Part shown: piece by piece, positions 16,815 to 25,273 of the stretch
Position numbering within the stretch: position 1 is the first letter of the stretch
Layout: the number at the start of each line of letters is the position of its first letter
Notes under the pieces: model-generated
Seen by the model: the letters and a program-made list of their open reading frames with translations, nothing else
Database searches by the model: none
Told to the model about the DNA's origin: nothing
Program-made: the position numbers and the translations under genes
Origin: Mycolicibacterium sp. HK-90
GTDB lineage: Bacteria; Actinomycetota; Actinomycetes; Mycobacteriales; Mycobacteriaceae
Direction of reading: 5' to 3'
NCBI RefSeq assembly: GCF_030486405.1
Contig: NZ_CP129613.1
Location: forward strand, 3,720,001-3,784,000
Length of the DNA stretch: 64,000 nucleotides

Positions 16815-17960
16815 ATGACCCGGACCCGCGACCAGGACGCCTGCCCCGGTGCACTCACGGTGCACCAGGCCGCCGATGGCGCCCTCGCGCGGGTTCGGCT
16901 CCCCGGTGGGATGATCACGCCTTCGCAGTTGGCCACCCTGGCCGACATCGCTGAGCAGTTCGGCTCTCCCGCAATGGAACTCACCTCTCGCGGCAACATC
17001 CAGATCCGGGCACTGACCGATACCGATGCGGCCGCCGCGGCTCTCGCCGAGGCCGGGCTGCTGCCGTCACCGACACATGAGCGGGCCCGCAACATCGTGG
17101 CCTCTCCCCTGTCCGGTCGGTCCGGCGGCGTCACCGACATCCGGCCGCTGGTCACCGACCTCGACCGCGCCATCCAGGCCGACCCGGCGCTGGCCGCGCT
17201 GCCCGGCAGGTTCTGGTTCAGCCTGGACGACGGCCGCGGCGACGTGTCCGGGATCGACGCCGACGCCGGAGTGCACGCCCGCGACGACGGCACCTGCGCA
17301 CTGCTGCTGGCCGGGCGTGACACCGGGGTGCGACTGGACGCCCGAGATGCCGTGACGACCCTGATCGAAGTGGCCAGGCAGTTTGTCAGGATCCGCGGAA
17401 ATGCTTGGCGGATAACCGAACTCGATGATCACGCCGGGCTACTCGACGGCCTCACCGCCACCGCCCCGGCCGGGGCGACGTGGCCGCCGGCCGTCGCACC
17501 GCCGATCGGCTGGATCGAGCAGCGCGACGGCCTGGTCGCCCTGGGCGCCGGTGTGCCACTGGGCGTCCTGCAGGCACGCGTCGCCCGATTCCTGGCCGCG
17601 ATCGAGGCGCCGCTGGTGATCACGCCGCGGCGGTCGGTGCTGGTGTGCGACGTCGCGGAAGGCATCGCGGACACGTCCCTACGCGTACTGGCGCCGCTGG
17701 GCCTGGTGTTCGACGAGCATTCGCCGTGGCTTCGGGTCAGTGCCTGCACCGGTAGCCCCGGCTGCGAGAAGTCCGCCGCGGACGTCCGCGCCGACGCGGC
17801 CGACGCGGTGCGCAACCCCGTCCCGGCCGACGGCGCCGGGTCCCGGCGCGAAGTCCACCGGCATTTCGTGGGCTGTGAGCGGGCCTGCGGCAGCCCGCCC
17901 GTCGGAGAGGTTCTGGTCGCCGCCGAGGACGGATACCGGCTGCGCATCACGCCCCCGTAG
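16815..17960 (+). CDS. cobG: Precorrin-3B synthase CobG
   Basis: A 381-residue member of the nitrite/sulfite-reductase ferredoxin-like family. It converts precorrin-3A to precorrin-3B with oxygen, the step that sets up ring contraction in aerobic cobalamin synthesis. The iron-sulfur/siroheme-type cysteine motif is CTGSPGCEKS plus GCERACGSP near residues 314-365. ATG 16815 (MTRTRDQDACPGALTVH) is chosen over an upstream GTG at 16770, because that codon lies within the CRP-type site and TAGGAT at 16799-16804 would start transcription just before 16815. cobH begins three bases after the stop. Confidence 0.96.
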   Translation: MTRTRDQDACPGALTVHQAADGALARVRLPGGMITPSQLATLADIAEQFGSPAMELTSRGNIQIRALTDTDAAAAALAEAGLLPSPTHERARNIVASPLSGRSGGVTDIRPLVTDLDRAIQADPALAALPGRFWFSLDDGRGDVSGIDADAGVHARDDGTCALLLAGRDTGVRLDARDAVTTLIEVARQFVRIRGNAWRITELDDHAGLLDGLTATAPAGATWPPAVAPPIGWIEQRDGLVALGAGVPLGVLQARVARFLAAIEAPLVITPRRSVLVCDVAEGIADTSLRVLAPLGLVFDEHSPWLRVSACTGSPGCEKSAADVRADAADAVRNPVPADGAGSRREVHRHFVGCERACGSPPVGEVLVAAEDGYRLRITPP

Positions 17961-17963
17961 GGT

Positions 17964-18596
17964 ATGCGGGTGCTCGACTACATCCGTGACGCCGCCGAGA
18001 TCTACCGGCAGTCGTTCGCGACGATCCGCGCCGAGGCAAACCTGTCGCGCTTTCCTGACGATGTGTCGCGGGTGGTGGTCCGGCTGATCCACACCTGCGG
18101 CCAGGTGGATGTCGCCGATCAGGTGTCCTACAGCGCGGACGTGGTGGCCCGTACGCACGCCGCTTTGGCGGCGGGTGCCCCGGTGCTCTGCGACTCGTCG
18201 ATGGTGGCGGCCGGGATCACGCGGTCGCGGCTGCCCGCGGACAACGAGGTGGTCTCGCTGGTGGCCGACCCCAAGGCGCCCGAGATGGCCGCGAAGCTGG
18301 GCAGCACCCGCTCCGCGGCAGCCGTCGATCTGTGGGCCGATCGCCTCGGCGGTGCGGTGGTCGCCATCGGCAATGCACCAACCGCACTGTTCCGGTTGCT
18401 GGAACTGCTCGACGAGGGCGCTCCGGTGCCGGCGGCAGTACTGGGCGGGCCGGTCGGATTCGTCGGGTCGGCACAGTCCAAGGACGAGCTGATCGCGCGC
18501 CCACGGGGCATGTCCTACCTGGTGGTGACCGGCCGGCGCGGTGGCAGCGCGATGGCCGCGGCAGCCGTGAATGCGATTGCGAGTGAACAGGAATGA
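17964..18596 (+). CDS. cobH: Precorrin-8X methylmutase CobH
   Basis: A 210-residue enzyme that moves the C-11 methyl group to C-12, forming hydrogenobyrinic acid. The catalytic His lies in [10 protein letters not shown] (about residue 43), and the family pattern [18 protein letters not shown] follows. The end ([19 protein letters not shown]) is typical. It starts at ATG three bases after cobG and its TGA overlaps the ATG of cobIJ (ATGA), so translation of the three genes is probably coupled. Confidence 0.97.
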   Translation: MRVLDYIRDAAEIYRQSFATIRAEANLSRFPDDVSRVVVRLIHTCGQVDVADQVSYSADVVARTHAALAAGAPVLCDSSMVAAGITRSRLPADNEVVSLVADPKAPEMAAKLGSTRSAAAVDLWADRLGGAVVAIGNAPTALFRLLELLDEGAPVPAAVLGGPVGFVGSAQSKDELIARPRGMSYLVVTGRRGGSAMAAAAVNAIASEQE

Positions 18597-20098
18597 CGAG
18601 CGAGACCAAGCGCGGAACTCTCTACGGCGTCGGGTTGGGCCCGGGTGATCCGGAGCTGGTGACGGTGAAGGCCGCCCGGCTGATCGGCGCGGCCGACGTG
18701 GTGGCGTATCACAGTGCCAAGCACGGGCACAGCATCGCCAGGGGCATCGCCGAGCCGTACCTGCGTGAGGGTCAGCTCGAGGAACACCTGGTCTATCCCG
18801 TCACGACCGAAACGACCGAACATCCCGGCGGGTACGTCGGCGCCATGGAAGATTTCTACGCCGCCGCAGCCGAGCGGATCGCCGCTCACCTGGAGGCGGG
18901 CCGCGACGTGGCGCTGCTGGCCGAGGGCGATCCGCTGTTCTACAGCTCCTACATGCACATGCACACACGCCTGACCGAGCGGTTCCACGCCGTCATCGTC
19001 CCCGGCGTCACCTCGGTGAGTGCGGCCTCGGCGGCCACCGGCACCCCGCTGGTGCAGGGCGACGACGTCTTGACGATCCTGCCCGGCACCCTGCCGACGG
19101 CGGAGCTGGAACGCCGTCTGGCCGATACCGACGCGGCCGTCGTGCTCAAGCTGGGCCGGTCCTACACGCGGGTGCGTGAGGCACTCGAATCGACCGGCCG
19201 CCTGGATGAGGCGTACTACGTCGAGCGGGCCAGCACCGAGCGGCAGCGGGTGTCGCCGGCCCGCGAGGTCGGCAGCGCGTCCACCGAGACCAAGGTGCCG
19301 TACTTCTCGCTGGCGATGGTTCCGGGCCGGTCGCGGTCCACCGAACCGCAGGGCAGTGTGGTGGTGGTCGGCCTCGGTCCGGGCGACTCCGACTGGATGA
19401 CCCCGCAGAGCCGCCGCGAGCTCGCCGCCGCCACGGACCTGATCGGTTACGGCCCGTATCTCGACCGCGTCGGGGCCCGCGCCGGGCAACACCACCATCC
19501 GAGCGACAACACCGACGAGCCGGCCCGCGCGCAGCTGGCCTGCAAGCTGGCCCAGGAAGGCCGGACGGTCGCCGTCGTGTCCTCCGGTGATCCGGGCGTG
19601 TTCGCGATGGCCACCGCGGTTCTCGAAGAGGCCAAGCAGTGGCCCGGCGTGCAGGTCCGGGTGATCCCCGCGATGACGGCGGCCCAGGCCGTCGCCAGCC
19701 GGGTCGGCGCCCCGCTCGGCCACGACTATGCGGTGATCTCGCTGTCCGACCGGCTCAAGCCGTGGGACGTCATCGTCGAACGTCTGAGGGCTGCGGCCAA
19801 GGCCGATCTGGCGCTGGCGATCTACAACCCGGCCTCCAAGACCCGCACCTGGCAGGTGGGCGCGATGCGCGAACTGCTGCTGGAGTACCGCGATCCCAGC
19901 ACCCCGGTGATCGTCGCGCGCGCGGTGTCGGGCGCCCAGCCCGGCGCGGGCGAACGGGTGACCGTGGTGCGACTGGCCGATCTGGATCCGGCCCAGGTGG
20001 ACATGCGCACCATGCTGATCATCGGGTCGTCGCAGACGCAGTGGTACAGCGATGTCGACGGCGATCGGGTGTTCACCCCGCGGCATTACCCGGCCTGA
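18593..20098 (+). CDS. cobIJ: Bifunctional precorrin-2 C20- / precorrin-3B C17-methyltransferase
   Basis: A 501-residue fusion of two SAM-dependent tetrapyrrole methylases. Residues about 1-245 are CobI ([40 protein letters not shown]), making precorrin-3A. Residues about 250-501 are CobJ ([31 protein letters not shown]), which methylates C17 and contracts the ring. The fusion is normal for mycobacteria (Rv2066). It ends the cobG-cobH-cobIJ unit and is followed by a GC-rich hairpin. Confidence 0.97.
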   Translation: MTSETKRGTLYGVGLGPGDPELVTVKAARLIGAADVVAYHSAKHGHSIARGIAEPYLREGQLEEHLVYPVTTETTEHPGGYVGAMEDFYAAAAERIAAHLEAGRDVALLAEGDPLFYSSYMHMHTRLTERFHAVIVPGVTSVSAASAATGTPLVQGDDVLTILPGTLPTAELERRLADTDAAVVLKLGRSYTRVREALESTGRLDEAYYVERASTERQRVSPAREVGSASTETKVPYFSLAMVPGRSRSTEPQGSVVVVGLGPGDSDWMTPQSRRELAAATDLIGYGPYLDRVGARAGQHHHPSDNTDEPARAQLACKLAQEGRTVAVVSSGDPGVFAMATAVLEEAKQWPGVQVRVIPAMTAAQAVASRVGAPLGHDYAVISLSDRLKPWDVIVERLRAAAKADLALAIYNPASKTRTWQVGAMRELLLEYRDPSTPVIVARAVSGAQPGAGERVTVVRLADLDPAQVDMRTMLIIGSSQTQWYSDVDGDRVFTPRHYPA

Positions 20099-20114
20099 TC
20101 TGTCCGCCGGCCTC

Positions 20115-20137
20115 CCGCACCGGTTTTCGCGGTGCGG
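20115..20137 (+). terminator. Hairpin after cobIJ
   Basis: CCGCACCG (20115-20122) and CGGTGCGG (20130-20137) form a perfect 8-bp stem with a 7-base loop, 16 bases past the cobIJ stop. No T-run follows. The next gene has its own -10-like TAGGGT directly after it, which fits a boundary between transcripts. Confidence 0.6.
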
Positions 20138-20150
20138 CTAGGGTCGCGGG

Positions 20151-22031
20151 ATGAGTGCACGCCCGGCGGTGGACCGCCTCGTCATGTACAAGCACGGTGT
20201 GGCCTATGTCAGCCGCAGCGGGCCCGTCGACGGTGACTTCGAGCTGACGTTTCGCCGCGACGACATGAAAGACGTGCTGAAGTCCCTGTCGGTCGAGATC
20301 ACGGGCGGCCAGGCGTCGATGGGCACGGTCGCGTTCGACAGCCCGACCGATCCACGCACCGAGCTGGCCGACCGGAACCTGCTGCTGGAGCCGGGCGGAG
20401 CCCTCCTAGGACTCATCGAGGCCCTGCGGGGCCGCGCCGTCGAGGTCCGCTGCGGCGACCGCCGTCACCACGGCGAGGTCATCGGGCTCGACGACTCCGG
20501 CGAGAACCGCCGCCTCCTGGTGCTGCGCACCGACGCCGGTGCGGTGAACCTGGTCGATCTCGCCGACGCCGAACGGGTCGACCTCGTCGAGGATCCGTCA
20601 CGCGCCGACCTGGCCTATCTGATCGACCGCTCCCGGGCCGCGACCGCGGGCCAGGATTGCCAGGTGACGGTGCAGATCCGGGGCTGGGCCGAGCAGGCCC
20701 GGCTGTCCTACATCGTGCCGGCACCCATGTGGCGGGTCTCGTATCGATTGGTGCGTGACGGTGAGGCGTTGGTGGTGGCGGCCATGGGCATCGTGCACAA
20801 CCCGATCGACGAGGACCTCACCGACGTCTCGCTGACTTTGACCACCGGACAACCGATCTCGTTCGACATCGACCTCTACCACGGCAGGAAGGTACGGCGG
20901 GCCGTCGTCCAGGAGCCCGAACGGGTCGCCATCGACCGGGCAACCCGGAGCGTCGCCCGCGGAATGCCGGCCCCGGCCGCGATGCCGAAGGCCGACGGCG
21001 CCTTCGACGCCTACGTGGACGCGGTGGCCGACGTCGAAACCGCCGACAGCGGTGAGTATTTCGAGTACCGGTTGACGGCTCCGGTGTCGCTGAAGCGGGG
21101 CGGGGCCGCGATGGTGCCGTTGGCGGTGTCCCCGGTCGACGGCGTCCGCCGCGAGCTCGTCTGGCGGGACGGTGCACCGGCCCCCGACGTGGTGCTGGCC
21201 TTCACCAACAACACCGGCGTGGTGTTGGAAGAGGGGCCCGCCGTCATCTACGAACGCGACGGCCACCAGCAGGACAGCTACGCCGGCGAGGCCATGGTGC
21301 CGTTCACCGCCCGCGACGCCAAGGTGCGGCTGGCGTTCGCCAAGGATCTCGCGGTGCGCTGCCGCAGCACGAGCACCGCGGACACGGTGACGGCGCGGGT
21401 GCGCCTGGCCGCTGACGCCGTGGTCGAGGAGCAGCGCGTCGAGAAGCGCTACACGCTGCGCGCCGAGAACGACCACGACGACGCCGTCGACGTCATCTTC
21501 GAACTCCGCCGGGTCCGTGGGCACGGGATCACCCCGTTGGACGGCGTCGCCGACGTCGACGACGACGGGCGCTGGCACCGGATCCGGGTTTCGGTGCCCG
21601 GGCACGGCGCCGTGGAAGGCACCGTGCTGGAAACCTGGCCGGTCTACAGCCAGATCGACTATCAGGAGCTCTCGCCCCGTCAGTTGGAGGAATGGCTCGC
21701 CGGCCGGTCGCTGGACGCGTCCACGGTGAACGAACTGTCCGGCGTACTACGGCGCTGGGAGCAGGCCGGCCGGCTCGACGCCGAACGCGAACGCCTCGAA
21801 TCCGCCCGCGCCGAGGAGTACGCCGCGCAAAGCCGCATCACCGAACAGCTCACGGTGCTCGGCTCCGACGGCCCGGAAGGTGACCTGCGGCGTCGCCAGG
21901 TCGAGCAGCTCGAGGAACTGCAAGGACGCGTCAATGCGCTCGACATGCAGGTCCGTGGCTTGCGTGAGGAGGCCGAAGCCGCCCGCGCGGCCGCCTCCGA
22001 GGAACTGCGACGGCTGATCGACCGGGACTGA
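20151..22031 (+). CDS. DUF4139-type protein of unknown function
   Basis: A 626-residue protein without signal peptide or membrane helix. The start MYKHGVAYVSRSGPV and the block RDDMKDVLKSLSVEI match a family of uncharacterised bacterial/archaeal proteins related to the DUF4139/MuiA group. A beta-rich middle (YIVPAPMWRVSYRLVRDGE; NPIDEDLTDVSLTLTTGQP) is the DUF4139-like core. The last about 120 residues are a charged coiled coil (ERERLESARAEEYAAQSRI). TAGGGT (20139-20144) lies six bases before the ATG, so a leaderless, independent promoter is likely. No enzymatic residues can be assigned, and it is not a cobalamin gene despite its position. Confidence 0.8.
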   Translation: MSARPAVDRLVMYKHGVAYVSRSGPVDGDFELTFRRDDMKDVLKSLSVEITGGQASMGTVAFDSPTDPRTELADRNLLLEPGGALLGLIEALRGRAVEVRCGDRRHHGEVIGLDDSGENRRLLVLRTDAGAVNLVDLADAERVDLVEDPSRADLAYLIDRSRAATAGQDCQVTVQIRGWAEQARLSYIVPAPMWRVSYRLVRDGEALVVAAMGIVHNPIDEDLTDVSLTLTTGQPISFDIDLYHGRKVRRAVVQEPERVAIDRATRSVARGMPAPAAMPKADGAFDAYVDAVADVETADSGEYFEYRLTAPVSLKRGGAAMVPLAVSPVDGVRRELVWRDGAPAPDVVLAFTNNTGVVLEEGPAVIYERDGHQQDSYAGEAMVPFTARDAKVRLAFAKDLAVRCRSTSTADTVTARVRLAADAVVEEQRVEKRYTLRAENDHDDAVDVIFELRRVRGHGITPLDGVADVDDDGRWHRIRVSVPGHGAVEGTVLETWPVYSQIDYQELSPRQLEEWLAGRSLDASTVNELSGVLRRWEQAGRLDAERERLESARAEEYAAQSRITEQLTVLGSDGPEGDLRRRQVEQLEELQGRVNALDMQVRGLREEAEAARAAASEELRRLIDRD

Positions 22032-22060
22032 CTTCTGTCGACAAACATTGACGACTGTCA
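22029..22060. promoter_or_regulatory. TGAC-N4-GTCA motifs before the TetR gene
   Basis: TGACGACTGTCA (22049-22060) is an inverted repeat with arms TGAC/GTCA. TGACTTCTGTCG (22029-22040) is a near copy 20 bases upstream, two helical turns away, with a TGTCGACA palindrome at its edge (22036-22043). They lie between the DUF4139 stop and the TetR start and resemble the palindrome at 2288-2299. Confidence 0.5.
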
Positions 22061-22106
22061 GAATCGCGATTAGTGTCCGGCGTCACACCATGGAGATGGG
22101 AGACCC

Positions 22107-22739
22107 GTGGCGCAGCATGGTGCAAGCGTTCGGTCGCCAGTCGACCGACGTCAACCGCAACGCAGCGATCAGCGGCGTACCGCGATCCTTGAGGCGCTCA
22201 ACGAGCACCTGCAGAAGACCGGGTTCGACGCGCTGAACATCGCCGAGGTGGCGCGGCAGGCCGGCGTAGGCCGCTCGGCGTTCTACTTCTACTTCGAGAA
22301 CAAGGCCGCGGCCGTTGCCGCCCTGGTCGAGCCCATGTACGAGGCGTTGTTCGCCGCCAACAACATCCTGGCCGACACCACCCGGCCGCCGCGCGACCGC
22401 GTCCACGACACGCTCGAGGCCGTGCTGCAGACCGCCGAGGATCACCGCTATCTGGTGCGGGCCATGTTGGAGGCCCGCGGATCGAGCGGTGCCGTCCGCG
22501 AACTGTGGGACGGGGCAAGAGAATCCTTCGTCCCCACCGTCACCGCGGTGATCACCGACGACCGGGCCGCAGGCCGTGCCCCCGACGGCACCGATGCGGC
22601 GGTGCTGGCGAACCTGCTCATGGAATTCAACGATCGACTCGTCGAACGATTCATCGTCGGCGGGCCCCTGTCGCGACAACAGCTGCTGGAAGGTGCGGAG
22701 GCAATGTGGATGGGTGCGATTTACGGAACACCGCAGTGA
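22107..22739 (+). CDS. TetR-family regulator (EthR-like)
   Basis: A 210-residue regulator. The helix-turn-helix is at about residues 25-70 (RRTAILEALNEHL...NIAEVARQAGVGRSAFYFYF), and the helical ligand domain resembles the EthR C-terminal family (MLEARGSSGAVRELWD). It starts at GTG 22107 with a GGGAG-type ribosome site shortly upstream. The stop overlaps the GTG of the phosphotransferase gene (GTGA), so the two are made together. It probably represses its own unit through the TGAC-N4-GTCA sites; the ligand is unknown. Confidence 0.93.
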   Translation: MAQHGASVRSPVDRRQPQRSDQRRTAILEALNEHLQKTGFDALNIAEVARQAGVGRSAFYFYFENKAAAVAALVEPMYEALFAANNILADTTRPPRDRVHDTLEAVLQTAEDHRYLVRAMLEARGSSGAVRELWDGARESFVPTVTAVITDDRAAGRAPDGTDAAVLANLLMEFNDRLVERFIVGGPLSRQQLLEGAEAMWMGAIYGTPQ

Positions 22740-23809
22740 CCGCGACAGATTCGATGCCCAAGGCCATCCCGAGCACGCCCGCCGAGGTGACCCCGGCGTG
22801 GTTGTCGACGGTGCTGGGCGCCGACATCGCGTCGGTAAAGACCGCGCCGATCGGCACCGGCCAGACCGGTGCCACCTACCGGGTCTCGGTCACCTACCGG
22901 GGTGACGCCGGACTGCCGGAAACCTTCGCGGTCAAGCTGCCGTCGCAGGACGAGACGGTGCGCGATCGCGTCACCATCGGCTACCGATCCGAGCACGCCT
23001 TCTACACCGACGTCGCCGGCCACGTACAGATCCCGGTGCCGCACTGTCATCATTGCGAAATCGCAGCCGAGGGAGCTGATTTCGTCCTCCTCCTGGCCGA
23101 CATGGCACCGGCCGAACAGGGCGATCAGATCGCCGGGTGCACGCCGGACGAGGCTACGCTCGCCGTGCTGGCGCTGGCCGATCTGCACGGGCCGACGTGG
23201 GCCGACCCGCAGTGGGCGAACTTCCCCGGGATCGCGATGCCGAAACCGGAACCCGACTCCGCCAAGGGATTCGGTGACGTCGCCAAGATGGCGGCCGACA
23301 TCACCCTGGACAAGCTCGGCGGCCGGCTCAGTGCCGAGGATCAGGACACCATGCGCGCGGCGATGTCGATGGTCACGCCATGGCTGCTGGCCGAACCGGA
23401 CCGATTCGCCATCCTGCACGGCGACTACCGCCTGGACAACATGTTGTTCGACCCCGACCGGACCCGGATCACCGTGGTGGACTGGCAGACCCTGGGCTCC
23501 GGCCTGCCGGCCCGCGACCTTTCGTATTTCACCGCGACCAGCCTGGACCCGGCCGTCCGGGCCTCGGTCGAGGCCGGCCTGGTCGGGACCTACCACGACC
23601 GGCTGCTGTCCCACGGTGTCACCGGATACGATCGCGAAACCTGTTGGCAGGACTACCGTCTGGGCATGCTGCAGGCGCCGCTGATCACCGTTCTCGGCAC
23701 CGCGTTCGCCAACTCGACCGAACGCGGGGACGACATGATGGTGGTGATGGCGCAGCGCGGCTGTCAGGCTATCCGCGAGCTCGGGACGCTGGAGCTGATC
23801 AGCGCCTGA
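22736..23809 (+). CDS. Phosphotransferase family protein (EcK/choline-kinase-like)
   Basis: A 357-residue kinase-like protein with nucleotide-binding residues TFAVKLPSQDE, catalytic HGDYRLDNMLFD (about residue 225) and VVDWQTLGSG with the metal-binding Asp. It resembles the ecdysteroid-kinase-like/APH proteins that are numerous in mycobacteria; the substrate is unknown. It is paralogous to the N-terminal half of the protein at 261-2255 but lacks the C-terminal AttH-like domain. It is translationally coupled to the preceding TetR gene and overlaps the convergent cobK stop by 11 bases. Confidence 0.92.
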   Translation: MTATDSMPKAIPSTPAEVTPAWLSTVLGADIASVKTAPIGTGQTGATYRVSVTYRGDAGLPETFAVKLPSQDETVRDRVTIGYRSEHAFYTDVAGHVQIPVPHCHHCEIAAEGADFVLLLADMAPAEQGDQIAGCTPDEATLAVLALADLHGPTWADPQWANFPGIAMPKPEPDSAKGFGDVAKMAADITLDKLGGRLSAEDQDTMRAAMSMVTPWLLAEPDRFAILHGDYRLDNMLFDPDRTRITVVDWQTLGSGLPARDLSYFTATSLDPAVRASVEAGLVGTYHDRLLSHGVTGYDRETCWQDYRLGMLQAPLITVLGTAFANSTERGDDMMVVMAQRGCQAIRELGTLELISA

Positions 23810-24518
23810 CCCAGGCCACCGCATCCTCGACCGTCGTCACCGTGTGCACCCCGGGCGGCAGCGGCGGACGGTCCACCATCACCACCGGCACCCCCGCGGT
23901 TTCGGCGGCACGCAGCTTGGGCTCGGTCATCGCGCCGCCGCTGTTCTTGGTCACCAGCGCGTCGATGCGGTGTTCCCGCAGCAGTGCCAGCTCACCGTCG
24001 TAGTCATACGGGCCGCGCGACAGCAGCAGCTCATGATCCGCCGGCAGGGTGTCGGCGTCCGGTGGCGTGACCGCACGGACCAGGAACCACGCGTCGACGT
24101 CTTTGAAGGCCGTCGTCCCGGAACGTCCGGTGGTGAGGAAGACGCGCGAGTAGCCATTGGCCGCTACGGTTTCGGCCGCTTCGCGGTCCGAGCCCACCAC
24201 GATCGCGGCTCCCGGTGCCCAGGCCGGCCGGGCCAGCACCAGGTGCGGCAGTCCGAGTTCTGCGCACACCTGCGCTGCGTTCGCTGTGATGGTGGCCGCG
24301 AAGGGATGGGTGGCGTCCACCACCGCGTCGACATGCTCGTCGACCAGCCACTGCCGCATCCCGTCCACCCCGCCGAACCCACCGATGCGCACCGGCCCGA
24401 CGGGTAACGCCGGGTCCGGTACCCGGCCGGCCAGCGAGCTGATCACCTGGACGTCTGGATGCAGGGCCGCGGCCAGGGCGCGGGCCTCCCCCGTGCCGCC
24501 GAGCAGCAGAACCTTCAT
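23799..24518 (-). CDS. cobK: Precorrin-6A reductase CobK
   Basis: A 239-residue NADPH-dependent enzyme that reduces precorrin-6A to dihydro-precorrin-6. The Rossmann start MKVLLLGGTGEARALAAAL and the family signature VVDATHPFAATITANA are clear, as is the late TKNSGGAMTEPKLRAA motif. The ATG shares one base with the cobM stop (TGATG), so it is the third gene of a cobL-cobM-cobK chain reading left. Confidence 0.97.
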   Translation of the reverse strand: MKVLLLGGTGEARALAAALHPDVQVISSLAGRVPDPALPVGPVRIGGFGGVDGMRQWLVDEHVDAVVDATHPFAATITANAAQVCAELGLPHLVLARPAWAPGAAIVVGSDREAAETVAANGYSRVFLTTGRSGTTAFKDVDAWFLVRAVTPPDADTLPADHELLLSRGPYDYDGELALLREHRIDALVTKNSGGAMTEPKLRAAETAGVPVVMVDRPPLPPGVHTVTTVEDAVAWVRR

Positions 24519-25273
24519 CAGTGGGTGGCTCCGCGCCGCCGCCCCGACGAGTACAGGTAGCTGTCGGAGAATCCCTCGGCGGCAAGCACGTCGCCGATGA
24601 CGATCACCGCGGTCTTGGTCACCGCGGCCGCATGCATCTTCTCGGCGATGTCGGCGAGCGTGCCACGCAACACGATCTCCTGCGGCCAGCTGGCGAATGC
24701 CACCACTGCGCACGGGGTTTCGGGGCGGTATCCGCCGTCGATGAGCTGCGGGACGATGTTGTCGATCTGCGCGGCGGCCAGGTGCAGCACCAGCGTCGCC
24801 CCCGGCGCCGACAGGGTGCGCAGATCCTCGCCCTCGGGCATCGCCGTAGACAGAGTGGCCACCCGCGACAGGGTGACCGTCTGAGCGACGCCGGGGACGG
24901 TGAGCTCGCGGCCCAGCGTGGCGGCCACCGCGGCGAATGCCGGTACGCCGGGCACGATCTCGTACCCGATGCCCAGTTCGTCGAGCCGACGGCACTGCTC
25001 GGCCAGCGCACTGTAGATCGACGGGTCGCCGGAATGTAGCCGCGCCACGTCCAGACCCGCCCGGTCTGCGGCAACCACCTCGTCGATGATCTGGTCGAGG
25101 TTCAGGGGCCCGGTGTCGACCACCTTCGCATCGGCCGGACACAACGCCAACAGATCGTCGGGCATGATCGACCCGGCATAGAGACATACCGGGCAGCTAC
25201 CGAGTAGCCGCGCACCGCGCACGGTGATGAGATCAGCGGCGCCCGGGCCGGCCCCGATGAAGTAGACCGTCAT
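24518..25273 (-). CDS. cobM: Precorrin-4 C11-methyltransferase CobM
   Basis: A 251-residue SAM-dependent tetrapyrrole methylase that methylates C-11 of precorrin-4 to give precorrin-5. Motifs are VYFIGAGPGAADLITVRGA, CLYAGSIMPDDLL and the SAM-site RLHSGDPSIYSALAEQ. ATG 25273 is chosen because it overlaps the cobL stop in ATGA and begins the conserved fold exactly. The frame stays open upstream, but that part is antisense-like Arg-rich sequence. Confidence 0.97.
   Translation of the reverse strand: MTVYFIGAGPGAADLITVRGARLLGSCPVCLYAGSIMPDDLLALCPADAKVVDTGPLNLDQIIDEVVAADRAGLDVARLHSGDPSIYSALAEQCRRLDELGIGYEIVPGVPAFAAVAATLGRELTVPGVAQTVTLSRVATLSTAMPEGEDLRTLSAPGATLVLHLAAAQIDNIVPQLIDGGYRPETPCAVVAFASWPQEIVLRGTLADIAEKMHAAAVTKTAVIVIGDVLAAEGFSDSYLYSSGRRRGATH

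Noticed and set aside
18515..20086. Long minus-strand frame opposite cobIJ
   Set aside because: It has a shadow composition (His/Arg/Gly-rich), while the plus strand encodes an unmistakable CobIJ.
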